Below the pieces are notes generated by a model that did no database searches, was not told the DNA's origin, and was given only the letters and a program-made list of their open reading frames with translations. 64,000 nucleotides of DNA, from positions 5,606,229 through 5,670,228 of the forward strand of contig NZ_LT607803.1 in the NCBI RefSeq assembly GCF_900090195.1, given 5' to 3'. Shown here piece by piece: positions 1-8,800 of this stretch. A program made the position numbers and the translations under genes. The stretch comes from Variovorax sp. HW608. GTDB taxonomy: Bacteria > Pseudomonadota > Gammaproteobacteria > Burkholderiales > Burkholderiaceae_C. How positions within the stretch are numbered: position 1 is the stretch's first letter; each line of letters opens with the position of its first letter.

Positions 1-406
1 GTTCATGAAAGTGCCGAGCGCACGCTTCGGCGAGCACCGGATGTTCGAGCAGATCGGCATCCCGATCGAAGGGCTCGGCGACGGCTTCAGCTGGAAGAGC
101 CAGGATCTCGAACGCTCGGCGCAGCTCGCGCGGGACGGCTGGGAGAAGGCCAAGGCGGCGATCCTCTCCGGCCAATACTTCCTCGTGGTGCTCGACGAGA
201 TCACCTATCCGCTGATCTACGGCTGGCTGCCGCTCGAGGGCGTGCTGGAAACGCTGCGCGCGCGGCCGAAGGAAGTGCATGTGGTGCTGACCGGGCGCCG
301 CTGCCCCGAGGAAATCATCCAGCTTGCCGACACGGTGACCGAGATGAAGATGATCAAGCACGCGTTCCAGGCCGGCATCCCGGCCCAGCGCGGGATCGAG
401 GACTAG
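1..406 (+). CDS. cobO: Corrinoid adenosyltransferase, C-terminal part (CobO/BtuR type)
   Basis: This enzyme transfers the 5'-deoxyadenosyl group of ATP to reduced corrinoids, making the adenosylated intermediates of vitamin B12 synthesis in the cytoplasm. The gene is cut by the left edge of the window. About 135 residues remain, without the N-terminal P-loop. The visible part carries features typical of the CobO family: an FLVVLDE segment (an acidic strand end near the nucleotide site), VHVVLTGR, and the C-terminal TEMKMIKHAFQAGIPAQRGIED tail in pieces (TEMKMIKHAF then GIPAQRGIED). The stop is followed after 5 bases by the GTG of cbiB, which supports one operon. Identification as CobO rather than a PduO-type enzyme is firm from the C-terminal tail. 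Confidence 0.93.
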   Translation, partial: FMKVPSARFGEHRMFEQIGIPIEGLGDGFSWKSQDLERSAQLARDGWEKAKAAILSGQYFLVVLDEITYPLIYGWLPLEGVLETLRARPKEVHVVLTGRRCPEEIIQLADTVTEMKMIKHAFQAGIPAQRGIED

Positions 407-411
407 GGCGT

Positions 412-1356
412 GTGAACGCGCCCTGGGCCTTGGTCTCGATCGCCGCACTCTGGCTGGCGCTGGCGATCGACCGCTGGATGGGCGAGCCGCCTTCGGCCTG
501 GCATCCGGTGGTGTGGATGGGGCGCTATCTGGGCTGGATCGGGGAACGCATCGCGCCGCGCGATGGCGAGGGCCGGACGCACCCTCTCTCTCGCTTCGCC
601 GCGGGTGCAGTCGCCTGGTGTGCGGGTGCCTTGCTGGTCGCGGCGGTGGCCTGCGCCGTCGTGCTGATCGCCGGGAGTCTGCCGGCATGGGCCGCCGCGC
701 TGTTGTCCGGGTTCGTGCTCAAGCCGCTCTTCGCGTGGCGCATGCTGCGCGACGAAGTCCTGGCGGTCGAGGCGGCGCTCGGCCGTTCGCCGGGTGAAGG
801 GCGTACCCAACTCGCCCGGCTGGTGAGCCGGGACGTGCGCGCGCTCAGCGCAGTCGAAGTGCGCGAGAGCGCCATCGAATCGCTGGCCGAGAACCTCAAC
901 GATTCGCTGGTTGCGCCGCTGTTCTGGTTCGCACTGCTCGGGCTGCCGGGTGCGGCGATCTATCGCTTTGCGAACACGGCCGACGCGATGTGGGGTTATC
1001 GCGGCGCGCGCTGGGAATGGGCCGGCAAGTGGGCGGCGCGCGTGGACGACGTGCTTTCGTGGCTGCCGGCGCGCATCACCGCGGCGCTGCTGCTGCCGGG
1101 TTCATCGGTCGGGTGGGCGTGGTGCCGGCGGGAGGCGCGCAAGACGCCGTCGCCCAACGGCGGCTGGCCGATGGGCGCGATGGCTTTGCTGCTGGGTGTG
1201 CGGCTTGCGAAGCCCGGTGTGTATGTGCTCAACGGCAAGGCAAGCGTGGCCACCGCTTCGGACACGGCGCGCGCCGCGGCGGCAGCGTCACGGGTGGTGT
1301 GGCTCTCGGCCCTTGGCGCGACGGTCGCGATGGCCGGCCGGGCGGTTTGGTCATGA
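412..1356 (+). CDS. cbiB: Adenosylcobinamide-phosphate synthase CbiB
   Basis: Inner-membrane enzyme that attaches aminopropanol phosphate (or aminopropanol) to adenosylcobyric acid, giving adenosylcobinamide (phosphate). It is 314 residues, the usual length. The N-terminus has HPVVWMG (residues 31-37), followed by several hydrophobic segments. The conserved ESLAENLNDSLVAP stretch lies at residues 156-169. The GTG start at 412 lies 5 bases after the cobO stop, and no better start is visible. The stop overlaps the next start in an ATGA arrangement, so translation is probably coupled to cobD, which supplies the aminopropanol phosphate. It is also called cobD in the Pseudomonas nomenclature. Confidence 0.95.
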   Translation: MNAPWALVSIAALWLALAIDRWMGEPPSAWHPVVWMGRYLGWIGERIAPRDGEGRTHPLSRFAAGAVAWCAGALLVAAVACAVVLIAGSLPAWAAALLSGFVLKPLFAWRMLRDEVLAVEAALGRSPGEGRTQLARLVSRDVRALSAVEVRESAIESLAENLNDSLVAPLFWFALLGLPGAAIYRFANTADAMWGYRGARWEWAGKWAARVDDVLSWLPARITAALLLPGSSVGWAWCRREARKTPSPNGGWPMGAMALLLGVRLAKPGVYVLNGKASVATASDTARAAAAASRVVWLSALGATVAMAGRAVWS

Positions 1357-2315
1357 CGCACGGCGGGCCCGACGCGCTGGGTGGTGCGCGGCACGATTTC
1401 TCGACCAACGCCAACGCCTGCGGTCCGTGTCCCGATGCGCTGTCGGCGATCGATGCCGCTGATCCTGGCCGTTATCCGGACCCGCTCTACACGGCGCTGC
1501 GTGAACGGCTGGCCGAATTCCATCGGGTCGATGCGCGGCGGATCGTGCTGGCATCGAGTGCCAGCGAGTTCATTTCGCGCATCACCACGGCGGTGGCGCG
1601 ACGCGGTGGCCGGCGGATCCAGGTGCCGCCCTATTGCTATGGCGACTACCTGCGCGCGGCCGCCGCCTGGGGCTTCGAGCCGGTGAGCCGCGGCGCCGAT
1701 CTGGTCTGGTGCTGCGATCCGTCGAGTCCGCTCGGGCAGCCGCAGGAAGGGCTCGATGCGTGCATCGAAGGCCTGGGCGCCGAGGCGACCTGCGTGATCG
1801 ACCTCGCCTACGAGCCGCTGCGGCTCGAGGGCGCGCTTTGCCTGACCCGCGAGCGCCTCGATCCGATCTGGCAGCTCTGGACGCCGAACAAGGCGCTGGG
1901 CCTGACCGGCGTTCGCGCCGCCTACGCGATCGCCCCGCCGGGTCGGGACGACATGACGGCGCACCTCGCGGCGCTCGCGCCGTCCTGGCCCGTGGGCGCG
2001 CATGGCGTCGCGCTACTCGAGAGCTGGACCCGTTCCACGACGCAACAGTGGCTGGACGAAAGCCGCGCCACGCTGCGTTCCTGGAAGTCCGCCCAACGCG
2101 GGCTGTGCGAATCGCTGGGCTGGGAATGCCTGCCCAGCGTCGCCAACTACTTCTGCGCCAAGCCGGACGTGCCTCATTCGGCGGAGCGCGCCGCCGCCCT
2201 GCGCGCGCACGGCATCAAGCTGCGCGACTCTGCGTCTTTCGGCCTGCCGGGCCACGTGCGGCTCGGCGTGCTGGCGCCGGCCAGCCAGCAGGCGCTGCGG
2301 CAGGGCTGGCGTTAG
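1353..2315 (+). CDS. cobD: L-threonine-O-3-phosphate decarboxylase (PLP enzyme)
   Basis: This PLP-dependent enzyme decarboxylates threonine phosphate to (R)-1-amino-2-propanol phosphate, the linker that CbiB joins to the corrin ring. It is 320 residues and of the aspartate aminotransferase fold. The PLP-binding lysine is probably K180 in TPNKALGLTGVR. The N-terminal DFSTNANACGP motif is typical of the family, where it usually reads D-x-S-x-N-x-N-P. The ATG at 1353 overlaps the cbiB stop by 4 bases. The 3' end meets the converging LysR gene with a 4-base overlap of stop codons. It is named cobC in Pseudomonas usage; here the Salmonella name is used because a second cob phosphatase gene follows later. 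Confidence 0.93.
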   Translation: MTHGGPDALGGARHDFSTNANACGPCPDALSAIDAADPGRYPDPLYTALRERLAEFHRVDARRIVLASSASEFISRITTAVARRGGRRIQVPPYCYGDYLRAAAAWGFEPVSRGADLVWCCDPSSPLGQPQEGLDACIEGLGAEATCVIDLAYEPLRLEGALCLTRERLDPIWQLWTPNKALGLTGVRAAYAIAPPGRDDMTAHLAALAPSWPVGAHGVALLESWTRSTTQQWLDESRATLRSWKSAQRGLCESLGWECLPSVANYFCAKPDVPHSAERAAALRAHGIKLRDSASFGLPGHVRLGVLAPASQQALRQGWR

Positions 2316-3244
2316 GGCCGCGGCGTGGCGGCGGTCCGCTGCAACTGCGGATGATTCGCGAACAGTTCCGCCGCCCAATCGACGAAGGCGCGGACCTTGG
2401 CGCTCAGGTGCCGGTTCGGCGGATACACCACGTGCACCGGCAGCGGCGGGCGCGTCCAATCCTTCAGGATCTGCACCAGTTCGCCGCTCTCGATGTAGGG
2501 CTCCGCCATGTAGGTGATGACCTGCGACAGTCCGTAGCCGCCGAGCACCGCCGTCATGTGGGCGTTGCTGTCGTTCACCGAGACGCGGTAGGGGCCGGTG
2601 ATTTCGAACTGCTCCTCGCCGCGATGGAATTCGTGCGGGTACACGCGCCGCGTGCTGCCCGAGAAGAAGCTCACCACGAGGTGCCGTTTCTCGATGTCCG
2701 TCGGATGCTGCGGAATGCCGTAGCGCTTGATGTAGGCGGGCGAGGCCACCGTCATCCACGGCAGGTTGCCGATGCGCCGCGCGACCAGCGACTGGTCGGT
2801 GAGGTCGCCGCCGCGGATCACGCAGTCGACGTTGTCGGTGATCAGGTCCACGGTGCGGTCGCTCACGCCGACGTCGACCTGGATGTCCGGGTACTGGTCG
2901 CAGAAGGTGGACAAGGCCGGCAGGATGACCAGCCGCGCCATCGACGAGCCGACGTCGATCCGTAATCGCCCGGTCGGGTTGGCCTGCGCATTCGTCATGC
3001 TGGCCTCGATGTCGTCGAAATCGTTCAGCAGCCGGGCGGTGCGCTCGTAGTATGCCGCGCCGTCGGGCGTGACGGTGACGCGCCGGGTGGTGCGGTTGAG
3101 CAGCTTGACGCGCAGGCGCCCCTCCAGCGCCTGGATCTGCTTGGTGACCGTGCCCTTGGGCAGGCCGAGCGAGTCGGCGGCACGGGTGAAAGTACCTGCC
3201 TCGACGACGCGGACGAAGATCCGCATGGCCTGGATCTGATCCAT
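2312..3244 (-). CDS. LysR-family transcriptional regulator (CeoR/BpeT/MexT-like position)
   Basis: A 310-residue LysR regulator: an N-terminal winged helix-turn-helix at about residues 18-40 (TFTRAADSLGLPKGTVTKQI), then a periplasmic-binding-protein-like effector domain from about residue 90 to 300. The ATG at 3244 follows an AGGAG-type ribosome site. It is divergent from the hydrolase-like gene and the RND operon. In Burkholderia, CeoR and BpeT are LysR activators placed next to llpE and a MexEF-type pump, and the layout here is the same. That makes control of the adjacent pump the likely role, inferred from position. Many LysR proteins with this N-terminus (MDQIQAMRIFVRVVEAG) are generic, so the effector cannot be named. 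I could not pick out a clear T-N11-A operator in the 186-bp gap. Confidence 0.9.
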   Translation of the reverse strand: MDQIQAMRIFVRVVEAGTFTRAADSLGLPKGTVTKQIQALEGRLRVKLLNRTTRRVTVTPDGAAYYERTARLLNDFDDIEASMTNAQANPTGRLRIDVGSSMARLVILPALSTFCDQYPDIQVDVGVSDRTVDLITDNVDCVIRGGDLTDQSLVARRIGNLPWMTVASPAYIKRYGIPQHPTDIEKRHLVVSFFSGSTRRVYPHEFHRGEEQFEITGPYRVSVNDSNAHMTAVLGGYGLSQVITYMAEPYIESGELVQILKDWTRPPLPVHVVYPPNRHLSAKVRAFVDWAAELFANHPQLQRTAATPRP

Positions 3245-3371
3245 CTATGCTGCTCCTGAAGAGTAGTGCGCTTTGGGGGGTGGCCCCGGGGGCCGGGGGA
3301 GCGGGATTCTCACACGGCCATTTGAGCTGATTGTTAGCCGCTTGGAAACAGAGTAGGGGCTTCCGTCCTGT

Positions 3372-3399
3372 TTGAAGCATGAGAGAGGCGTCTTATATT
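3372..3399 (+). promoter_or_regulatory. Probable sigma70-type promoter of the llpE-like gene
   Basis: TTGAAG (3372-3377) and TATATT (3394-3399) are separated by 16 bases and lie 31 bases upstream of the ATG at 3431. The match is good for this GC-rich genome, and it faces the llpE-like gene and the efflux operon. Whether the pump genes are read from here or from their own promoter is unknown. Confidence 0.55.
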
Positions 3400-3430
3400 C
3401 CAACCATCGCCCATCCACCGAGACCGTCCA

Positions 3431-4291
3431 ATGTCCACCCGCCTGTCCCCGCCATCTGCCGACGCCCCCGCGGCCGCCGCGCGGGGTGCCGAAACCGACA
3501 TCAGCATCGATCTGCCGGGCCGCGACCCCGTCAAGGCCCGCGTCTACGGGGAGCGCGCCCGTGGCGTGACGGTGCCGCTGGTGCTGCATTTCCATGGCGG
3601 AACCTTCGTTTGCGGCGGCCTCGACAACGGCCGCAACGTGGCGCGGCTCTTGGCCGGCGCGGGTGCGGTGGTGGTGTCGCTCGACTACCCGAAGGCGCCC
3701 AAGGCGCCGTTCCCGGAGCCGATCGAAGTCGGCTATGCGGCGCTCGAATGGCTCCACAAGCAGCGCGTCAAGCTGGGTGGCAAGGGCGCGGCGCTCTTCC
3801 TCGCGGGCGAGGAGGCCGGTGGCAATCTGGCGGCGGCCGTGGCGCTGATCGCGCGCGACCGGGGCCATCCGCCGCTGGCCGGGCAGATCCTGCTGTCGCC
3901 CATGCTCGACCCCTGTGCCGGCACCGCCTCGCTGCGGCAGGCGACGGGCGATGCGGTCAAGTGCCGATGGGCGTCGGGCTGGCGCGAATTCCTCAGCCGC
4001 CCGGTCAACGCCACGCATCCCTACGCGGTGCCGGGCGGGTCGCTCAGGCTGGCCGAAGTGGCACGCACCCTGGTGCTGGTCGGCAAGGACGACCCGATGC
4101 GCGACGAGGGCCTGGCTTTCGCGCAGCGGCTCCAGGACGCGGGTATCCCGGTCACCAGCAGCGTGCTGCCCGGGGCCTCGAACTGGCCCGCCGCACTCTA
4201 CGAGCCCGAGGGCTCCGGCTGCGCTGAATGCGAAGCGGTGGTGCAGAAGCACTTCCGCGAGTTCTTCAGCGCCGCACCGCCGCCTCACTGA
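3431..4291 (+). CDS. llpE: LlpE-like alpha/beta-hydrolase fold protein lacking the catalytic triad
   Basis: A 286-residue protein of the hormone-sensitive-lipase branch of alpha/beta hydrolases. The oxyanion-hole motif is kept as HFHGGTF (residues 53-59). The nucleophile elbow, normally GDSAGG, reads GEEAGG (126-131), so the serine is replaced by E128 (GAG at 3812-3814). The acid position looks intact (D221 in KDDPMRDEG), but the place of the catalytic histidine reads PGASNW, with N251. It is therefore probably not an esterase. Position between a LysR gene and a MexEF-type pump matches llpE of the Burkholderia ceo and bpe operons, a lipase-like gene. The symbol rests on that position and family. 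A binding, sensing or scaffold role is inference only. Confidence 0.82.
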   Translation: MSTRLSPPSADAPAAAARGAETDISIDLPGRDPVKARVYGERARGVTVPLVLHFHGGTFVCGGLDNGRNVARLLAGAGAVVVSLDYPKAPKAPFPEPIEVGYAALEWLHKQRVKLGGKGAALFLAGEEAGGNLAAAVALIARDRGHPPLAGQILLSPMLDPCAGTASLRQATGDAVKCRWASGWREFLSRPVNATHPYAVPGGSLRLAEVARTLVLVGKDDPMRDEGLAFAQRLQDAGIPVTSSVLPGASNWPAALYEPEGSGCAECEAVVQKHFREFFSAAPPPH

Positions 4292-4299
4292 GCGGCGAA

Positions 4300-4397
4300 G
4301 CACGGTTCGCCGTGCGGCCATGGATCCCGTGGCGCGGGATCGATCCGAAGGCTGAGGGCCTGATCCCTCTCTCTCCTGCGACGGCACGACCGTCGCA
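4300..4397. repeat. Three successive short inverted repeats upstream of the efflux operon
   Basis: Between the llpE-like gene and the pump genes there are three perfect palindromes: GCACGG-TTCG-CCGTGC (4300-4315), GATCCCG-TGGCG-CGGGATC (4323-4341) and TGCGACGG-CACGA-CCGTCGCA (4377-4397). None is followed by a T-run, so they are not ordinary intrinsic terminators. They could act as operator sites or as structured RNA between the genes. The rest of the 248-bp gap shows nothing else that I recognise. Confidence 0.6.
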
Positions 4398-4539
4398 GCG
4401 GTGACGCCTTCGTCCGCGCAACGGCTTTCGGCCGCCGTCCACCGGGCTCCCACCCCTTTCCCGATTTCCCCGCCGTCCTGCGCCACCCGCGCGGGAGGGT
4501 CCCATGCATCCCAGAAGTCACCAAAAGGACGTATTCATC

Positions 4540-5796
4540 ATGACGAACAACAAGTCTTCCTTCCCGGCCCGGCGCGGCCTCTGGCCCGCGGTGACGGGCG
4601 TCACGGCCCTGGTCGCCATCGCTTCGGCGGTGATCCTGGGATTCCACAGTTTCAATGCCGAGGCGAACAACGCGACAGCGGCCGGAGCGCCACCCGCGGT
4701 GCCTGTGTCGGTCGCCACCGTGGCCTCGACCGAAGTCAATACCTGGGACGAGTTCTCGGGCCGGCTCGAGGCAGTCGAGCGCGTGGACGTCCGATCGCGC
4801 GTCGCGGGGGCGGTGCAGGCGGTGCATTTCCGTGAAGGCGCGCTGGTCAAGCAGGGCGAACTGCTGATCACCATCGACCCGGCTCCGTATGCGGCCGAAG
4901 TGGATCGCGCCGAAGCACAGGTCGTCGCCGCGCAGGCGCGTGTGGCCTTCACCCGCAGCGAGACGGAGCGCTCTCGCCGCCTCTGGGCGGAACAGGCGAT
5001 CGCGCAACGCGAGCTCGATGAGCGGACGAACGCCAGCCGCGAAGCCGAAGCCAGCCTGCGCGCCGCACAGGCGCAGCTGCAGAGCGCGCGCCTGAACCTT
5101 GGCTACACGCAGGTGCGCGCACCGGTGGCCGGGCGCATCGGCAAGCTCGAAGTCACGGTGGGCAACCTGGTCGCGGCGGGTCCGGGCGCGCCGGTGCTCA
5201 CGACGCTGGTGTCGGTGAGCCCGATCTACGCGAGCTTCGACGCCGACGAGCAGATCGTGGTCCGCGCCCTCAAGGACCTGCCGGGCGACACCGGCGCACG
5301 CACCCGGATCGAAGGCATCCCGGTGCAGATGGGAACCGCCGGCACCGACGGCACGCCGTACGCAGGCCGCCTGCAGCTCATCGACAACCAGGTCGATGCC
5401 AAGAGCGGCACGGTGCGCGTGCGCGCCGCCTTCGACAACAAGGACGGCTCGCTGATCCCCGGCCAGTTCGCCCGCATCCGCATGGGCCAGGCCCACAGCG
5501 ACAAGGCGCTGCTGGTCAACGAACGCGCCGTCGGCACCGACCAGAACAAGAAGTTCGTGATGGTCGTGGGCGCCGACAACAAGGCCGAGTACCGCGAGGT
5601 CGCGCTCGGCGCACCCTACAACGGCCTGCGCATCGTGACCAAGGGCCTCGAGCCCGGCGAGCGCGTGATCGTCAATGGGCTGCAGCACATCCGCCCCGGC
5701 GCGACCGTTGCGCCCCAGACCGTGACGATGGATGCGAAGGCCGAACTGGCGCCTCCGGTCCAGCGCGTCGCGCAAGCGAAGCCTGAGAAATCCTGA
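4540..5796 (+). CDS. RND efflux periplasmic adaptor (membrane fusion protein, MexE/CeoA type)
   Basis: The periplasmic adaptor joins the inner-membrane pump to the outer-membrane channel. It is 418 residues from the ATG at 4540, which follows AAAAGGA. An in-frame ATG at 4504 behind GGAGGG is a real alternative and would add 12 residues. A single hydrophobic segment at about residues 13-34 acts as signal or anchor, and there is no lipobox cysteine, unlike AcrA or MexA. Then come a biotinyl-lipoyl-like segment (VDVRSRVAGAVQAV), an alpha-helical hairpin with many Ala, Glu and Arg residues, a second lipoyl half (YTQVRAPVAGRIG), and beta-barrel and membrane-proximal domains. The pump gene starts 24 bases downstream. 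It would be ceoA or bpeE by position. Confidence 0.93.
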   Translation: MTNNKSSFPARRGLWPAVTGVTALVAIASAVILGFHSFNAEANNATAAGAPPAVPVSVATVASTEVNTWDEFSGRLEAVERVDVRSRVAGAVQAVHFREGALVKQGELLITIDPAPYAAEVDRAEAQVVAAQARVAFTRSETERSRRLWAEQAIAQRELDERTNASREAEASLRAAQAQLQSARLNLGYTQVRAPVAGRIGKLEVTVGNLVAAGPGAPVLTTLVSVSPIYASFDADEQIVVRALKDLPGDTGARTRIEGIPVQMGTAGTDGTPYAGRLQLIDNQVDAKSGTVRVRAAFDNKDGSLIPGQFARIRMGQAHSDKALLVNERAVGTDQNKKFVMVVGADNKAEYREVALGAPYNGLRIVTKGLEPGERVIVNGLQHIRPGATVAPQTVTMDAKAELAPPVQRVAQAKPEKS

Positions 5797-5820
5797 TCCC
5801 GTTCGAGGAGGGGAATCATC

Positions 5821-8800
5821 ATGAATCTTTCGAAGTTCTTCATCGACCGGCCGATCTTTGCCGGCGTGCTTTCAGTGCTGATACTGATCGGCGGGCTGAT
5901 CGCCTTGCGCGGCCTGCCGATCTCCGAGTACCCCGAGGTCGTCCCGCCCTCGGTGGTGGTGCGGGCCAACTACCCGGGCGCGAACCCGAAGGTGATCGCC
6001 GAGACGGTGGCGACACCGCTCGAGGAGCAGATCAACGGCGTCGAAGGCATGCTCTACATGGGCAGCCAGGCGACCACCGACGGCCTGATGACGCTGACCG
6101 TGACCTTCAAACTCGGCACCGATCCGGACAAGGCGCAGCAGCTGGTGCAGAACCGCGTCGCGCAGGCCGAGCCGCGCCTGCCCGAAGAGGTGCGCCGGCT
6201 CGGCATCACGACCGTCAAGAGCTCGCCCGACCTCACGATGGTGGTGCACCTGCTGTCGCCCAACGGCCGCTACGACATGACCTACCTGCGCAACTACGCG
6301 GTGCTCAACGTCAAGGACCGGCTCGCGCGGGTGCAGGGCGTGGGCGACGTGCAGCTCTTCGGCTCGGGCGACTACTCGATGCGCGTCTGGCTCGACCCGC
6401 AGAAGGTCGCGCAGCGCGGCCTCTCGGCCGGCGACGTGGTGCGCGCGATCCGCGAGCAGAACGTGCAGGCGGCGGCCGGCGTGGTCGGCGCCTCGCCGGG
6501 GCTGCCGGGCGTGGACATGCAGATCTCGATCAACGCCCAGGGGCGCCTGCAGACCGAAGAGGAGTTCGGCGACATCATCGTCAAGACCGGCGGCGACGGC
6601 GCGGTGACGCGGCTGCGCGACGTGGCGCGGCTCGAACTCGGTGCGTCGAGCTATGCGCTGCGTTCGCTGCTCGACAACAAGGACGCGGTCGCGGTGCCGA
6701 TCTTCGCGGCCCCCGGATCGAACGCGATCCAGATCTCGAACGACGTGCGCGCCACCATGGCGGAGCTGAAGAAGAACATGCCCGACGGCGTGGACTACGA
6801 CATCGTCTACGACCCGACGCAGTTCGTGCGCGCCTCCATCGAATCGGTGGTGCATACGCTGCTCGAAGCCATCGCGCTGGTGGTGCTGGTGGTGATCCTG
6901 TTCCTGCAGACCTGGCGCGCATCGATCATCCCGCTGCTCGCGGTGCCGGTGTCGGTCATCGGCACCTTCGGGGTGATGCATCTGTTCGGCTTTTCGATCA
7001 ACGCGCTGAGCCTGTTCGGGCTGGTACTGGCGATCGGCATCGTGGTCGACGACGCGATCGTGGTGGTCGAGAACGTGGAGCGCAACATCGAGGCCGGCCT
7101 GAGTCCGCGCGATGCGACCTACCGCGCGATGCGCGAGGTCTCGGGGCCGATCATCGCGATCGCGCTGGTGCTGGTGGCGGTGTTCGTGCCGCTGGCCTTC
7201 ATCAGCGGGCTCACGGGGCAGTTCTACCGGCAGTTCGCACTGACGATCGCGATCTCGACCGTGATCTCGGCCGTCAACTCGCTCACGCTGTCGCCCGCGC
7301 TCGCCGCCTTGCTGCTGCGCAGCCACGATGCACCCAGGGACGCGCTGACGCGCGGCATGGACCGCGTGTTCGGCCGCTTCTTCCGCGCCTTCAACCGCGT
7401 CTTCCATCGCGGCGCCGAGGGCTACAGCGCCGGCGTGAAGGGCGCCATCTCGCGCAAGGCGCTGATGATGGTGATCTACCTCGCGCTCGTCGGCGTGACC
7501 TTCGGCCTCTTCAAGGCGGTGCCGGGCGGCTTCGTGCCGGCGCAGGACAAGCAATACCTGATCGGCTTCGCGCAGCTGCCCGACGGCGCGACGCTCGACC
7601 GCACGGAAGAAGTCACGCGCCGCATGAACGAGATCGTGATGAAGCAGCCGGGCGTGCAGCACGCGATCACCTTCCCGGGGCTGTCGATCAACGGCTTCAC
7701 CAACAGCTCGAACTCGGGCATCGTGTTCGTCGGCCTCGACGATTTCGACAAGCGCAAGTCGAAGGACTTGAGCGCTGGCGCGATCGCGGGCCGTTTGAAC
7801 GCTCAGTTCAGCCAGATCCAGGATGCCTACATCGCGATCTTCCCGCCGCCGCCGGTGCATGGCCTCGGCACGACGGGCGGCTTCAAGCTGCAGCTCGAGG
7901 ACCGCGGCTCGGTCGGCTACGAGGGCATGGACAAGGCGGTGAAGGCCTTCATGGCGAAGGCCTACCAGACGCCGGAACTCGCGGGCATGTTCACGAGCTG
8001 GCAGGTCAACGTGCCGCAGCTCTACGCCGACATCGACCGCACCAAGGCGCGCCAGCTCGGCGTGCCGGTGACGGAAGTGTTCGACACCATGCAGATCTAC
8101 CTCGGCAGCCTGTATGCGAACGACTTCAACCGTTTCGGACGCACCTACAGCGTGCGGGTGCAGGCCGACGCGCCGTACCGTGCGCGTGCGGAGGACGTGG
8201 GCCTGCTCAAGGTGCGTTCGAACAGCGGCGAGATGGTGCCTTTGTCGGCATTGATGAACATCCAGCCCAGCTACGGGCCGGAGCGTGCGATGCGCTACAA
8301 CGGATTCCTCTCGGCCGACATCAACGGCGGACCGGCACCGGGCTTCTCGTCGGGGCAGGCGCGTGCGGCGGTCGAGCGCATCGCGGCCGAGACGCTGCCG
8401 CCGGGCGTGAGCTTCGAATGGACGGAACTCACGTATCAGGAGATCCTCGCCGGCAATTCGGCGGTGTGGGTGTTCCCGCTCGCGATCCTGCTGGTCTTCC
8501 TGGTGCTGGCGGCGCAGTACGAAAGCCTGACCTTGCCGGTGGCGATCATCCTGATCGTGCCGATGGGCCTCCTGGCCGCGATGACGGGCGTGTGGCTCTC
8601 CGGCAGCGACAACAACATCTTCACGCAGATCGGGTTGATGGTGCTGGTCGGGCTGTCGGCGAAGAACGCGATCCTGATCGTCGAGTTCGCGCGTGAGCTG
8701 GAGTTCGCCGGGCGAACGCCGGTGCAGGCGGCGATCGAGGCGAGCCGGCTGCGCCTGCGGCCGATCCTGATGACCTCGATGGCTTTCATCATGGGCGTGC

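Noticed and set aside
4377..4397. Hairpin as an intrinsic terminator after the llpE-like gene
   Set aside because: The stem is good, but no T-run follows on either strand, so it is listed as a repeat only.
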